A DNA stretch of 6,953 nt, taken from the NCBI RefSeq assembly GCF_001983105.1, contig NZ_MOMC01000043.1, forward strand, positions 35,504 to 42,456. Direction: 5' to 3'. Shown in pieces: positions 1 to 6,314 of this stretch. A program made the position numbers and the translations under genes. The DNA comes from Pseudofrankia asymbiotica (GTDB lineage: Bacteria > Actinomycetota > Actinomycetes > Frankiales > Frankiaceae). The notes below the pieces were generated by a model. The model did not search any database. It had not been told where the DNA came from and saw nothing but the letters and a program-made list of their open reading frames with translations. Numbering within the stretch: the stretch's first letter is position 1; every line of letters starts with the position of its first letter.

Positions 1-785
1 GGCGAGTACAGCGGCTCCCTGAACTCCTGGTACATGGACTGGGCGATCGCCGTGACGGTGTCCAGCCCGATCAGGTCCGCGAGCCGCAGCGGGCCCATCG
101 GGTGGGCGCAGCCGAGCACCATGCCCTGGTCGATGTCGGCGGCGGTGGCGAACCCGGACTCCAGCATGCGGACCGCCGAGAGCAGGTAGGGCACCAGCAG
201 CGCGTTGACCACGAAGCCCGCGCGGTCGGACGAGCGGATCACCGTCTTGCCCAGCACACCGACGACGAACGCCTCCGCGTCCGCGACGACCTCGGGCCGG
301 GTCACCAGGGACGTGACCATCTCGACGAGCGGCAGCACCGGCACCGGGTTGAAGAAGTGGATGCCCACCACCTGCTCGGGCCGGCCCGTCGCCATCGCCA
401 GCTTCATGATCGGTATGGACGAGGTGTTGGAGGCGAGCAGCGCGTCGGGCCGGGCGAGCGCGGCGTCCAGCTGGGCGAACACCTCCAGTTTGACCGCCTC
501 GTCCTCGGCGACCGCCTCGATGGCGAGGCCCACGTCGGTCAGGTCCTCGAAGGCGGTGGTGAACCGGATCCGGCCCAGCGTCGCCTCCGCGTCGCCGGCG
601 GCGAGCTTGCCCCGGCCGACCGCGCGGTCCAGCGATCCGGCGACGCGCTGGCGGGCCACCTGGGCCGCGGCGTCGGTCACCTCGCGGACGATCACGTCGA
701 GGCCCGCACGGGCGCAGACCTCGGCGATCCCGGCCCCCATGAGGCCGCCGCCGACGACCCCCACGCTCACGATGTCGACCACCAT
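1..785 (-). CDS. 3-hydroxybutyryl-CoA (3-hydroxyacyl-CoA) dehydrogenase, C-terminus cut by window edge
   Basis: This enzyme oxidises (S)-3-hydroxyacyl-CoA to 3-ketoacyl-CoA with NAD(P)+ in beta-oxidation, or does the reverse in butyryl-CoA metabolism. It is a cytoplasmic soluble protein. The frame stays open for 261 codons to the left edge. An N-terminal Rossmann motif VGGGLMGAGIAE lies at residues 11-22. The family catalytic set is present with the spacing of the human enzyme: Ser122 in SNTSS, His143 in GIHFFNPVP, Glu155 in PLVEM and Asn194 in GFVVNALL. The C-terminal domain is visible up to about 261 of the usual 280-290 residues, so only about 25 are missing. It resembles mycobacterial FadB2. 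The start is either the ATG at 785 or the next codon, GTG at 782. A Shine-Dalgarno AGGGAG (793-788) is only 2 nt from the ATG but 5 nt from the GTG. The gene is divergent from the reductase gene and shares operator site 1 with it. Confidence 0.93.
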   Translation of the reverse strand, partial: MVVDIVSVGVVGGGLMGAGIAEVCARAGLDVIVREVTDAAAQVARQRVAGSLDRAVGRGKLAAGDAEATLGRIRFTTAFEDLTDVGLAIEAVAEDEAVKLEVFAQLDAALARPDALLASNTSSIPIMKLAMATGRPEQVVGIHFFNPVPVLPLVEMVTSLVTRPEVVADAEAFVVGVLGKTVIRSSDRAGFVVNALLVPYLLSAVRMLESGFATAADIDQGMVLGCAHPMGPLRLADLIGLDTVTAIAQSMYQEFREPLYS

Positions 786-805
786 GACTCCCTGAATTGG
801 ATGCG

Positions 806-820
806 TGTATCCAGGATACT
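806..820. promoter_or_regulatory. Operator-like palindrome, site 1 (divergent promoter region)
   Basis: TGTATCC-A-GGATACT is a hyphenated palindrome; the 13 bp from 807 to 819 are perfectly symmetric about A813. It sits in the 67-bp gap between the divergent dehydrogenase and reductase genes, with its centre 28 bp before one start and 40 bp before the other, so one bound dimer could control both. TATCCT on the minus strand, within the site, could be a -10 box, which would suit a repressor. The 12-mer TGTATCCAGGAT recurs exactly, inverted, at 3741-3752. The regulator family is unknown; GntR or TetR types commonly bind palindromes of this size. Confidence 0.65.
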
Positions 821-840
821 GTTACATCTCAGTCGACTCC

Positions 841-846
841 GGAGGG
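841..846 (+). promoter_or_regulatory. Ribosome binding site that fixes the reductase start
   Basis: GGAGGG lies 6 nt before the GTG at 853. The same frame also has a GTG at 805, but that start would overlap the operator palindrome, lacks a comparable Shine-Dalgarno sequence and would add 16 residues unlike the family. The reductase therefore most likely starts at 853. Confidence 0.8.
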
Positions 847-852
847 ACAACC

Positions 853-2070
853 GTGGCGCATCTCCCGATCGCCGTCGTCGGCGCCGGCATCGGTGGCCTC
901 CGCGCCGCCGAGGCGCTGCGCGACGCCGGCCACGACGGGCCGATCACAGTGTTCGGCGCCGAGGGCCACGCCCCCTACAGCCGGCCGCCGCTGTCCAAGG
1001 ACCTGCTCGCCGGTCAGCACGGGTCCGACAAGATCGTGCTGCGTGCGACCCGCGACCTCGGCGACGTCCGCTGGCGGCTGGGCGAGCCGGTCGTGGCCTG
1101 TGACCTGGCCGCCCGCCACCTGACGACCGGTGACGGCGCGGAGGTGGAGTTCGAGGGGCTGGTCGTGGCCACCGGTGTCCGGTCCCGTCGGCTCAGCCTG
1201 GCGGGGCCGAAGATCGGCCGGTACGCGCTGCGCGGCCTCGACGACGCCCTGACGCTGCGGCCGCTCCTGCGCGAGGGGGCCCGGCTCGTGGTCATCGGCG
1301 CCGGCTTCATCGGCTGCGAGGTGGCCGCCACGGCGCGCCGCCTGGGCTGTGAGGTGACGATCGTCGCGCCCGAGCAGGTGCCGATGGAGCGCCCGCTGGG
1401 CTTCGAGCTGGGCGCGATGCTGATGCGCCGTCATCTGGCGCACGACGTGCGCTTCCGGCTGGGCAGGGGCGTGCGCGCTCTGCTGGGCGAGGACCGCGTG
1501 ACCGGTGTGGTGCTCACCTCCGGCGAGGTCCTCGGCTGTGACCTGGTCGTCGAGGCCGTCGGGTCGGTGCCGAACGTCGAGTGGCTCACCGGAAACGGGC
1601 TGGACCTGGCCAACGGCGTGAACTGCGACGAGTTCATGCGGGCCGAGGGCCGGGCGGACGTCGTCGCGGTCGGGGATGTCGCGCGTTTCCCCAACCGGAT
1701 GTTCGAAGGCGTGGCGACGCGCGTCGAGCACTGGAACATCCCCCTCGAGACGGCCCGACAGGCGGCGCCGGCACTGCTCGCGGGGCTCGCGGACCGGGAG
1801 CCGGTGGGGCCGGCGTTCGCCCCACTTCCGGTGTTCTGGACGCACCAGTTCGACATCCGGCTGCAGTCCTTCGGGGCGCCGGGGCTGGGCCTCGACGACG
1901 TGCGGGTCCTGGACGGCGACCTCGACGAGGGCCCGGTGGTGATGGGCTACCATCGCGCCGGGCGTCTCGTGGGAATCGTCGGCACGGGCGGCCCGAGGCA
2001 GCTGCTTCCCCACCGCGCGCGGCTGCTCGCCGAGGCGGCCCCGACACCGCGCGAGCCGATCGCCGGCTGA
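853..2070 (+). CDS. FAD-dependent NAD(P)H:ferredoxin (rubredoxin) reductase, P450-type redox partner
   Basis: This 405-residue flavoprotein should take electrons from NAD(P)H and pass them to a small ferredoxin that serves a P450 or other oxygenase; it acts in the cytoplasm. It follows the putidaredoxin/rubredoxin reductase plan. The FAD motif GAGIGG is at residues 10-15, and the conserved block PYSRPPLSK at 41-49. ATG is at 106-108. The NAD motif GAGFIGCE is at 149-156, VGSVPN at 236-241, and the second FAD motif VGD at 273-275. VEHWNIPLETARQAA lies at 291-305. The C-terminal reductase domain begins with FWTHQFDIRLQSFG at 328-341. Length is normal for the family. It is the only plus-strand gene here and is divergent from the dehydrogenase. 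The P450 lies about 4.3 kb away, and no ferredoxin gene lies in between. Pairing with that P450 is inferred from shared operator motifs and family habit; another oxygenase partner outside the window is possible. Confidence 0.93.
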   Translation: MAHLPIAVVGAGIGGLRAAEALRDAGHDGPITVFGAEGHAPYSRPPLSKDLLAGQHGSDKIVLRATRDLGDVRWRLGEPVVACDLAARHLTTGDGAEVEFEGLVVATGVRSRRLSLAGPKIGRYALRGLDDALTLRPLLREGARLVVIGAGFIGCEVAATARRLGCEVTIVAPEQVPMERPLGFELGAMLMRRHLAHDVRFRLGRGVRALLGEDRVTGVVLTSGEVLGCDLVVEAVGSVPNVEWLTGNGLDLANGVNCDEFMRAEGRADVVAVGDVARFPNRMFEGVATRVEHWNIPLETARQAAPALLAGLADREPVGPAFAPLPVFWTHQFDIRLQSFGAPGLGLDDVRVLDGDLDEGPVVMGYHRAGRLVGIVGTGGPRQLLPHRARLLAEAAPTPREPIAG

Positions 2071-2110
2071 CCTCACTCTCCCCGCGACACCGGATCTCCC
2101 CCCGCCGGCG

Positions 2111-2185
2111 ACGGGTGGCTCGACCGACGGCGAGGCGGCGGGCCGGCCGGGCCCGCCGCCTCGCTCCCCGGGCGTCGCCACCCGT
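2111..2185. terminator. Nested hairpin between convergent genes, probable bidirectional terminator
   Basis: The inner stem is a perfect 15-bp inverted repeat (2130-2144 with 2150-2164), entirely G/C but for one A-T pair, with a 5-nt loop. It is flanked by a second perfect 9-bp pair, ACGGGTGGC at 2111-2119 and GCCACCCGT at 2177-2185. The structure fills most of the 122-bp gap between the stops of the reductase (plus) and the aldehyde dehydrogenase (minus). No U-tract follows on either side, so it is not a canonical E. coli-type terminator, but U-poor hairpins at gene ends are common in high-GC actinomycetes. It has no competing explanation as a promoter, because both flanking genes end here. 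Confidence 0.72.
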
Positions 2186-2192
2186 GGCAGGG

Positions 2193-3656
2193 TCAGGTAA
2201 GGGGGATGTAGACGTTCTTGTGGTGCACGTACTCCTCGATGCCGGCGCGGCCACCCTCACGGCCGAAGCCGCTGATCTTGGTGCCGCCGAACGGAGCGCT
2301 CGCCGTCATCGACGGGAAGCTGTTGACCGAGACGTAGCCCGCCTCCAACTCCTCGACGACGCGGTGAGCGCGCTTCAGGTCCTGGGTGTGGACGTAGGCC
2401 GCCAGGCCGTAGCGAGTGTCGTTCGCCTTGGCGATGGCCTCCTCCTCGGTCTTGAACGGCATGACCGCGAGGACCGGCCCGAAGACCTCCTCCTGGGCGA
2501 TCTTGCTGGAGTTGTCGACGTCGGCGAACACGGTCGGCTTGATGAAGTAGCCGCCCGCCAGGTCGCCGCCGAGCCGCTCGCCACCGGTCACCAGCCGGGC
2601 GGTCCCGCGCGCCTCGTCGACGTAGCCCAGGATGCGGTCGACCGCGCTCTGGCTGATCACCGGGCCCATCCCCGTCGCCGGGTCGAGCGGGTCACCGATC
2701 GTCGGGGACTCGGCCACGGCCTTGACGCCCTCGAGCACCTGCTCGTAGACGGACTCGTGCACGAGCAGCCGCGTCGGGTACAGGCAGCCCTGCCCGGACG
2801 ACGCCACCGTGCTCATGAAGGCGGCCATGGTCGCCGCGTTGGAGATGTCGGCGTCCTCGAAGACGATGTTGGCGGACTTGCCGCCGAGCTCCAGCACGAC
2901 GGGTGTGAGGGAGTCCGAGGCCGCCGCCATGATCTTGACCGCGACCGGCGGCCCGCCCGTGAACGACACCTTCCGAACCAGCTCGTGGCGGATGATCGCC
3001 TCGCCGGTCTCAGGGCCGCCGGACAGCACGTTGAGCACACCGTCGGGCAGGCCGGCCTCGGCGCAGATCTCCGCGAGGTGCATGATCGCGAACGGCCCGA
3101 ACTCCGGGCTCTTGAGCACGACCGTGTTGCCGGCGGCCAGCGCCGGCGCGAGCTTCATCGACGCGTTGACCACCGGGCCGTTCCAGGTGATCAGTGCGCC
3201 GATGACGCCATAGGGTGTGTAACGCACGTAGTCCAGGGCGGGCGCCGGGTAGCTCGCGATGAGCTCACCGGCGAACTTGTCGGCGAATCCCGCGTAGTAC
3301 TGGAACTGGTCGATCGCCATGTCCAGCCTGTTGACGGCCGTCGGCGTCCCGGTCTCGAGTGCGCTGAGGGTCTTGAACTCCTCGGCGTCCCGGCGGATCA
3401 GCTCGCTGATCCGCCAGAGGATCTCGCGGCGGCGGTCGGCGGTGAGCCGGCGCCAGGCCGGGAACGCCTTGTGTGCCGCCCGCGCCGCGGCGTCGACCTC
3501 GGCGGGGCCCGCGACCGGGAACTCGGCGAGCGTCGTCCCCGTGCTCGGGTTGACCCGGGCGAGGCTGCCAGCGGACGTGCTGGTCACCTTCTCGCCGCCG
3601 ATGAACAGCGCCGGCTCCGGAAGGGTCTTGCGAGCGTCCTCTAGGGTGAGCGTCAT
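2193..3656 (-). CDS. NAD(P)+-dependent aldehyde dehydrogenase
   Basis: This 487-residue protein should oxidise an aldehyde to the carboxylic acid with NAD(P)+ in the cytoplasm. The whole fold is present. ITWNGP at 156-161 supplies the oxyanion Asn159, and LKSPE at 181-185 the cofactor-binding Lys182. FTGG is at 232-235. The general base Glu256 lies in LELGGK, and the nucleophile Cys291 in SSGQGC. EEVFGP at 389-394 carries the ribose-contacting Glu390, and PFGGTKISGFGREGG is at 455-469. Length is typical of the superfamily. WNGP replaces the commoner PWNFP, and FTGG replaces FTGST; such variants are frequent in actinobacterial catabolic members. The ATG at 3656 has an AGGAG (3667-3663) at 6 nt. 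The 119-bp gap before it holds operator site 2, so it probably has its own promoter. The substrate is not readable; an aldehyde formed downstream of P450 or monooxygenase action is an inference. Confidence 0.95.
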   Translation of the reverse strand: MTLTLEDARKTLPEPALFIGGEKVTSTSAGSLARVNPSTGTTLAEFPVAGPAEVDAAARAAHKAFPAWRRLTADRRREILWRISELIRRDAEEFKTLSALETGTPTAVNRLDMAIDQFQYYAGFADKFAGELIASYPAPALDYVRYTPYGVIGALITWNGPVVNASMKLAPALAAGNTVVLKSPEFGPFAIMHLAEICAEAGLPDGVLNVLSGGPETGEAIIRHELVRKVSFTGGPPVAVKIMAAASDSLTPVVLELGGKSANIVFEDADISNAATMAAFMSTVASSGQGCLYPTRLLVHESVYEQVLEGVKAVAESPTIGDPLDPATGMGPVISQSAVDRILGYVDEARGTARLVTGGERLGGDLAGGYFIKPTVFADVDNSSKIAQEEVFGPVLAVMPFKTEEEAIAKANDTRYGLAAYVHTQDLKRAHRVVEELEAGYVSVNSFPSMTASAPFGGTKISGFGREGGRAGIEEYVHHKNVYIPLT

Positions 3657-3740
3657 TGCTGGCTCCTGCGTTCGCTGGCCTGCCGGTCACAGGTGTCACG
3701 CACGGAAGCGCGGCACACCGGCTAACAACGCCCAGCCTAA

Positions 3741-3752
3741 ATCCTGGATACA
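3741..3752. promoter_or_regulatory. Operator-like site 2 upstream of the aldehyde dehydrogenase
   Basis: ATCCTGGATACA is the exact reverse complement of TGTATCCAGGAT in site 1. The inner ATCC-T-GGAT is symmetric about T3745, but the outer arm toward the TIM-barrel gene is degenerate. It lies in the noncoding stretch 3657-3775, with its centre 89 bp upstream of the aldehyde dehydrogenase start. On the minus strand a weak TTGCTG about 17 bp before TTAGGC could place the site between -35 and -10; that promoter reading is tentative. Confidence 0.55.
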
Positions 3753-3775
3753 GGCGCCAGCAAGAGGCGCGGGCG

Positions 3776-4711
3776 CTACCCGCCAGCACCCCGGCCAGCG
3801 GCCTCGGCCAGCACCGAGCGCGCGCAGCGGGCGGCACGGTGCGCGTTCACAGGCAGCGAGTCCTCGCGATACGCGGCGTTGAGGACCTCCACCTCGACCG
3901 GGAACGCCGCGCCGGGCCGCAGCAGGCAGTCGACGAGGCCCGCGAGGTCGAGCGCGCCCTGCCCGGGCCACAGCCGGTGGCCGAGCGTCTCCTCCAGGAC
4001 CGGCCAGGCCGGGTCGGCCGCGACGTCGCAGAGCTGGAGCGCGACGATCCGTTCCGCCGGGATCTCGCCGAGCATGACCAGGTCGGTCGTCCCCCGCCCG
4101 ACGTGGAAGGCGTCCACCGTGACCCCGCCATTGGGCCGGCCCGCGTCGGCCACGACCCGCCAGGCGCGCCGCGCGTCGGACAGCACGAAGAACGGCATGA
4201 ACTCCAGTCCCACGAGCAGGCCGTGGTCGGCCGCCCGGTCGCACAGCGCGGCGAACCGCTCCACCAGCAGGTCGTGGGGCGGCGCGGCCTCCGGCGACAC
4301 GCTCGCGCCGACGCCGACGTGCCGGGCGCCGAAGGCCGCCGCCATGTCGAGGACCAGCCGCTCGTGCCTCTCGGCCTCGGCGCGCCGCTCGCCGTCGGCC
4401 CACCAGGCGTTCAGGAACTCGACCTCGACGACACGTACGCCGCTGTCGTCGGCGAGGGTGCGCAGGCCGGCCGGGCTGTGCCCGCGCGCGAGCAGATGCT
4501 CGTAGTCCAGCCAGGTGAGCCCGATGCCGCCGAAACCGGCGGCGGAGGCGACGGCGACCCGGTCGGCGAAGGAGAAGCGCGCGGGCTCGGCGACGCCGAC
4601 GCCCGACAGGGTGTGGTGGCAGGCGACCAGGTCGAGGCCCACCGGGCCGGCCGGCGACTCGCCCGCCTCGGCGGTGGGCGTAGCGGCCGTGGCCGCGCGG
4701 GTGTTCGTCAC
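3776..4711 (-). CDS. Sugar phosphate isomerase/epimerase-like TIM-barrel protein (xylose isomerase-like)
   Basis: This 311-residue protein of the xylose-isomerase/AP-endonuclease-2 superfamily probably carries out a metal-dependent isomerisation, epimerisation or ring-related reaction; the substrate is unknown. Alternating strand-helix repeats begin near residue 25 after a low-complexity Ala/Thr/Pro leader. Acidic and His residues stand at the expected barrel-strand ends: Glu96/Glu98 (VEVEFLN), Glu170 (GLEFMPF), Asp200 and His203 (VDAFHVGR), Gln226 and Asp229 (LQLCD), and Glu275 (VEVEVLN). The late motif HRLWPGQGALDL at 245-256 also fits the family. Assigning these as metal ligands is inference from the family. 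The start is the GTG at 4711, with GGGGG (4720-4716) 4 nt ahead. An overlapping ATG at 4713 hits TGA at once. GTG at residue 24 is an alternative start that would remove the leader. Operator site 3 lies directly upstream. Members of this superfamily also occur as hydroxypyruvate isomerases, inosose dehydratases and uncharacterised catabolic enzymes. Confidence 0.85.
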   Translation of the reverse strand: MTNTRAATAATPTAEAGESPAGPVGLDLVACHHTLSGVGVAEPARFSFADRVAVASAAGFGGIGLTWLDYEHLLARGHSPAGLRTLADDSGVRVVEVEFLNAWWADGERRAEAERHERLVLDMAAAFGARHVGVGASVSPEAAPPHDLLVERFAALCDRAADHGLLVGLEFMPFFVLSDARRAWRVVADAGRPNGGVTVDAFHVGRGTTDLVMLGEIPAERIVALQLCDVAADPAWPVLEETLGHRLWPGQGALDLAGLVDCLLRPGAAFPVEVEVLNAAYREDSLPVNAHRAARCARSVLAEAAGRGAGG

Positions 4712-4726
4712 ATCGCCCCCTTGTTA

Positions 4727-4746
4727 GCATCCTGGATTCAGGATGC
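4727..4746. promoter_or_regulatory. Operator-like site 3, 20-bp inverted repeat before the TIM-barrel gene
   Basis: GCATCCTG (4727-4734) and CAGGATGC (4739-4746) form a perfect 8-bp inverted repeat around GATT. The shared core ATCC-T-GGAT sits inside it at 4729-4737, so three half-sites overlap. The site ends 16 bp before the GTG start, where it would cover the transcription start or -10 region. A TTGACC on the minus strand (plus positions 4764-4769) could be the -35 box, followed after about 18 bp by CATCCT at the edge of the palindrome. Repression by occlusion is the natural reading, but it is inferred. Confidence 0.65.
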
Positions 4747-4803
4747 ACCTACAGGTCTCAATGGGTCAAAGGCTCGCCCGAAGTCCCCTGAGACCGCGGG
4801 AAG

Positions 4804-4839
4804 GCCATGCATGGCTTCACGACCGCGCGTCAAGCTTGA
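4804..4839. other. Two short perfect palindromes in the intergenic stretch 4747-4915
   Basis: GCCATGCATGGC (4804-4815) and TCAAGCTTGA (4830-4839) are perfect 12-bp and 10-bp palindromes separated by 14 bp. They lie between the end of the luciferase-like gene and the promoter region of the TIM-barrel gene. The stretch is locally less GC-rich than the flanking genes, as regulatory DNA often is. Nothing coding is supported here. Neither palindrome matches the ATCCAGGAT operator family. They may bind a second regulator or be chance. Confidence 0.25.
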
Positions 4840-4915
4840 TCATCCCTGAGGCACCTGTCCCGCACCCCCGCCGACCGGGAGCCGCCAGGTTCACCTCCCC
4901 GCCGGCCGCCCTCGG

Positions 4916-6259
4916 TCAGCTGCCTTCCCGCGCCGCCAGGGCGGCCTTCACCGCGTCCTCGACCTCGGAGGCGCGACCGTCACCGGTCCACGCCTTGGGC
5001 ACGCCGCCGAACCAGTAGTCGGGGTCGACGTCGCCGAGCACCCGCTCGTGGCGGGCGAGGGCGGCCTCGACCAGTGGCTCCCGCTGACGCGCCTTCGCCG
5101 CGGCGCCGGCCTGCTCGCGCTCGACGAACTCGGGGAGGACCTCCTTCCCGAGCAGCTCGAGGCTTTCCATGATGTCCTCGTGCCGGGCCGGCGGGAGCAG
5201 GAACATCAGCTCATCCAGGCCCGACTCCTCGTAGCGGCGTAGCTGCTCGCGTACCTCGTCCGGCGTACCGACGCCGCCGTGCGCGTCGGAGGTCTTCTTC
5301 GCGTTGGCCAGCGCGAGCGCCTGCCAGTCCGCGCGCTTCGCGTCGGCGGCGGCCTCCGCCTCCAGCCGGGCGTCGCCGGTCTGCTCGCCACTGAGCGAGC
5401 GCAGGTAGTCCTCCCAGACCGCGGTCTTCCCGGGATGGTGCCGGCCGCTGACGTAGTAGTGGCGGATGCCGTAGCCGTGGAAGCCGATCCCGAGCCCGAT
5501 CCGGTCGACCGCCTCCTCATGGCTGCGCGCGACCATGAGATCGCCAGCCGTGATCAGCATGTTCGGGTTGACTGCCCTGGTCAGCGGCCTGGCCTCGGCG
5601 GCGAAGATCGAGTAGTAGTTGTCGATCAACGGCTTGACGGCCGACGGCCCCGTGTAGGAGAAGCTCAGCGCGCCGATGCCCATCCGCGCGGCCAGCTCGG
5701 TCGTCGCGGGCCGGGTGCACGCCACCCAGACCGGCGGGTGCGGCCGCTGGACCGGCTTCGGGACGATGTTGCGCGCCGGCATGGAGACGTGGGTTCCCTC
5801 GTAGCCGGGGAACGGCGACTCGCTCAGGCAGCCGAGCGCCACCGTCAGGCCCTCGAGCCACATCTCCCGTTTCCTGCCGGGGTCCATGACGAAGCCGCCG
5901 AGCTCCGCCATCGAGGACGCCTCCCCGGTGCCGAACTCGACCCGCCCGTTCGACAGGACGTCCAGCGTCGCGACCCGCTCGGCGGACCTGGCCGGGTGGT
6001 TGATCGCCGGGGGCAGGTGCATGATCCCGAAGCCGAGCCGCAGATTGGTGGTCCGCTGACTGACCGCGCCGAGGAAGACCTCGGGTGCGGAGGCGTGGGA
6101 GTACTCCTCCTGGAAGTGGTGTTCGGTGATCCACAGTCCCGAGAGGCCGACCTTGTCGGCGAGCTCCAGGGCGTCGAGCGTGCCGTGGAAGACGTCGCGG
6201 TCCGACGTGTCGCTCCACGGCCGGGGCACCGGCAGCTCGACGAAGAGGGAGACGCGCAT
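4916..6259 (-). CDS. LLM-class flavin-dependent oxidoreductase (bacterial luciferase-like monooxygenase)
   Basis: This 447-residue enzyme has the luciferase-like TIM-barrel fold. Such enzymes use reduced FMN (sometimes F420) and often O2 to hydroxylate or insert oxygen into organic substrates; two-component members need a separate flavin reductase, and none is in the window. The N-terminus MRVSLFVELPVPRPW starts on the first barrel strand. Family landmarks are GLWITEHHFQEE at 41-52, LRLGFGIMHLPPAINHPAR at 73-91, and ERVATLDVLSNGRVEFGTG at 94-112. A late GTPDEV-type segment is followed by a charged, alpha-helical tail of about 69 residues (379-447) beyond the usual domain end. The ATG at 6259 is preferred because GGAAGGA stands 8 nt before it and family proteins begin at this point. 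The ATG at 6286 would add 9 residues and has a poor ribosome site. Operator site 4 lies upstream. Substrate and flavin are not determinable; a type II Baeyer-Villiger role is one possibility. Confidence 0.9.
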   Translation of the reverse strand: MRVSLFVELPVPRPWSDTSDRDVFHGTLDALELADKVGLSGLWITEHHFQEEYSHASAPEVFLGAVSQRTTNLRLGFGIMHLPPAINHPARSAERVATLDVLSNGRVEFGTGEASSMAELGGFVMDPGRKREMWLEGLTVALGCLSESPFPGYEGTHVSMPARNIVPKPVQRPHPPVWVACTRPATTELAARMGIGALSFSYTGPSAVKPLIDNYYSIFAAEARPLTRAVNPNMLITAGDLMVARSHEEAVDRIGLGIGFHGYGIRHYYVSGRHHPGKTAVWEDYLRSLSGEQTGDARLEAEAAADAKRADWQALALANAKKTSDAHGGVGTPDEVREQLRRYEESGLDELMFLLPPARHEDIMESLELLGKEVLPEFVEREQAGAAAKARQREPLVEAALARHERVLGDVDPDYWFGGVPKAWTGDGRASEVEDAVKAALAAREGS

Positions 6260-6267
6260 ATCGACAG

Positions 6268-6274
6268 TCCTTCC
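6268..6274 (-). promoter_or_regulatory. Ribosome binding site that fixes the luciferase-like gene start
   Basis: On the minus strand, GGAAGGA ends 8 nt before the ATG at 6259. The in-frame ATG at 6286 is preceded by AATAAGCGGTCCC, which has no convincing Shine-Dalgarno sequence. This favours the shorter protein, though the longer one cannot be excluded. Confidence 0.65.
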
Positions 6275-6297
6275 GTGGGCGGCCATGGGACCGCTTA

Positions 6298-6314
6298 TTG
6301 GATCCTGGATTCAA
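6298..6314. promoter_or_regulatory. Operator-like site 4 between the P450 and the luciferase-like gene
   Basis: TTG-G-ATCC-T-GGAT-T-CAA is a 17-bp palindrome about T6306 with a single mismatched pair (G6301/T6311). Read on the minus strand it is TTGAATCCAGGATCCAA, matching the TGAATCCAGGAT of site 3. It lies 38 bp outside the luciferase-like ATG at 6259 and just past the P450 stop. Its presence implies a promoter for the luciferase-like gene separate from that of the P450. A TTGAAT inside the site could double as a -35 element. Confidence 0.65.

Noticed and set aside
829..2181. Minus-strand open frame of 450 codons opposite the reductase
   Set aside because: Low-complexity His/Arg/Gly-rich translation with no family motifs; the plus-strand frame has every reductase motif.
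1581..3644. Plus-strand open frame of 687 codons
   Set aside because: It runs antisense through the aldehyde dehydrogenase and over the end of the reductase. Its product is Arg/Gly/Ala-rich with no domain, a usual artefact of high-GC DNA.
3721..4728. GCTAACAA (3721-3728) and TTGTTAGC (4721-4728) near operator sites 2 and 3
   Set aside because: An 8-bp match in opposite orientation relative to the downstream genes, not found near the other two sites; probably coincidence.
4754..4795. Inverted repeat GGTCTCA / TGAGACC
   Set aside because: Only 7 bp with a 28-nt loop; too weak to call a hairpin or an operator.
4830..4839. TCAAGCTTGA as a KstR2-like (cholesterol regulon) site
   Set aside because: The CAAG and CTTG arms are present, but the 2-bp spacer and outer bases expected for KstR2 are missing.
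6260..6286. Longer start (ATG at 6286) for the luciferase-like gene
   Set aside because: No convincing ribosome site, and the extra nine residues precede the family's usual N-terminus; kept only as an alternative.
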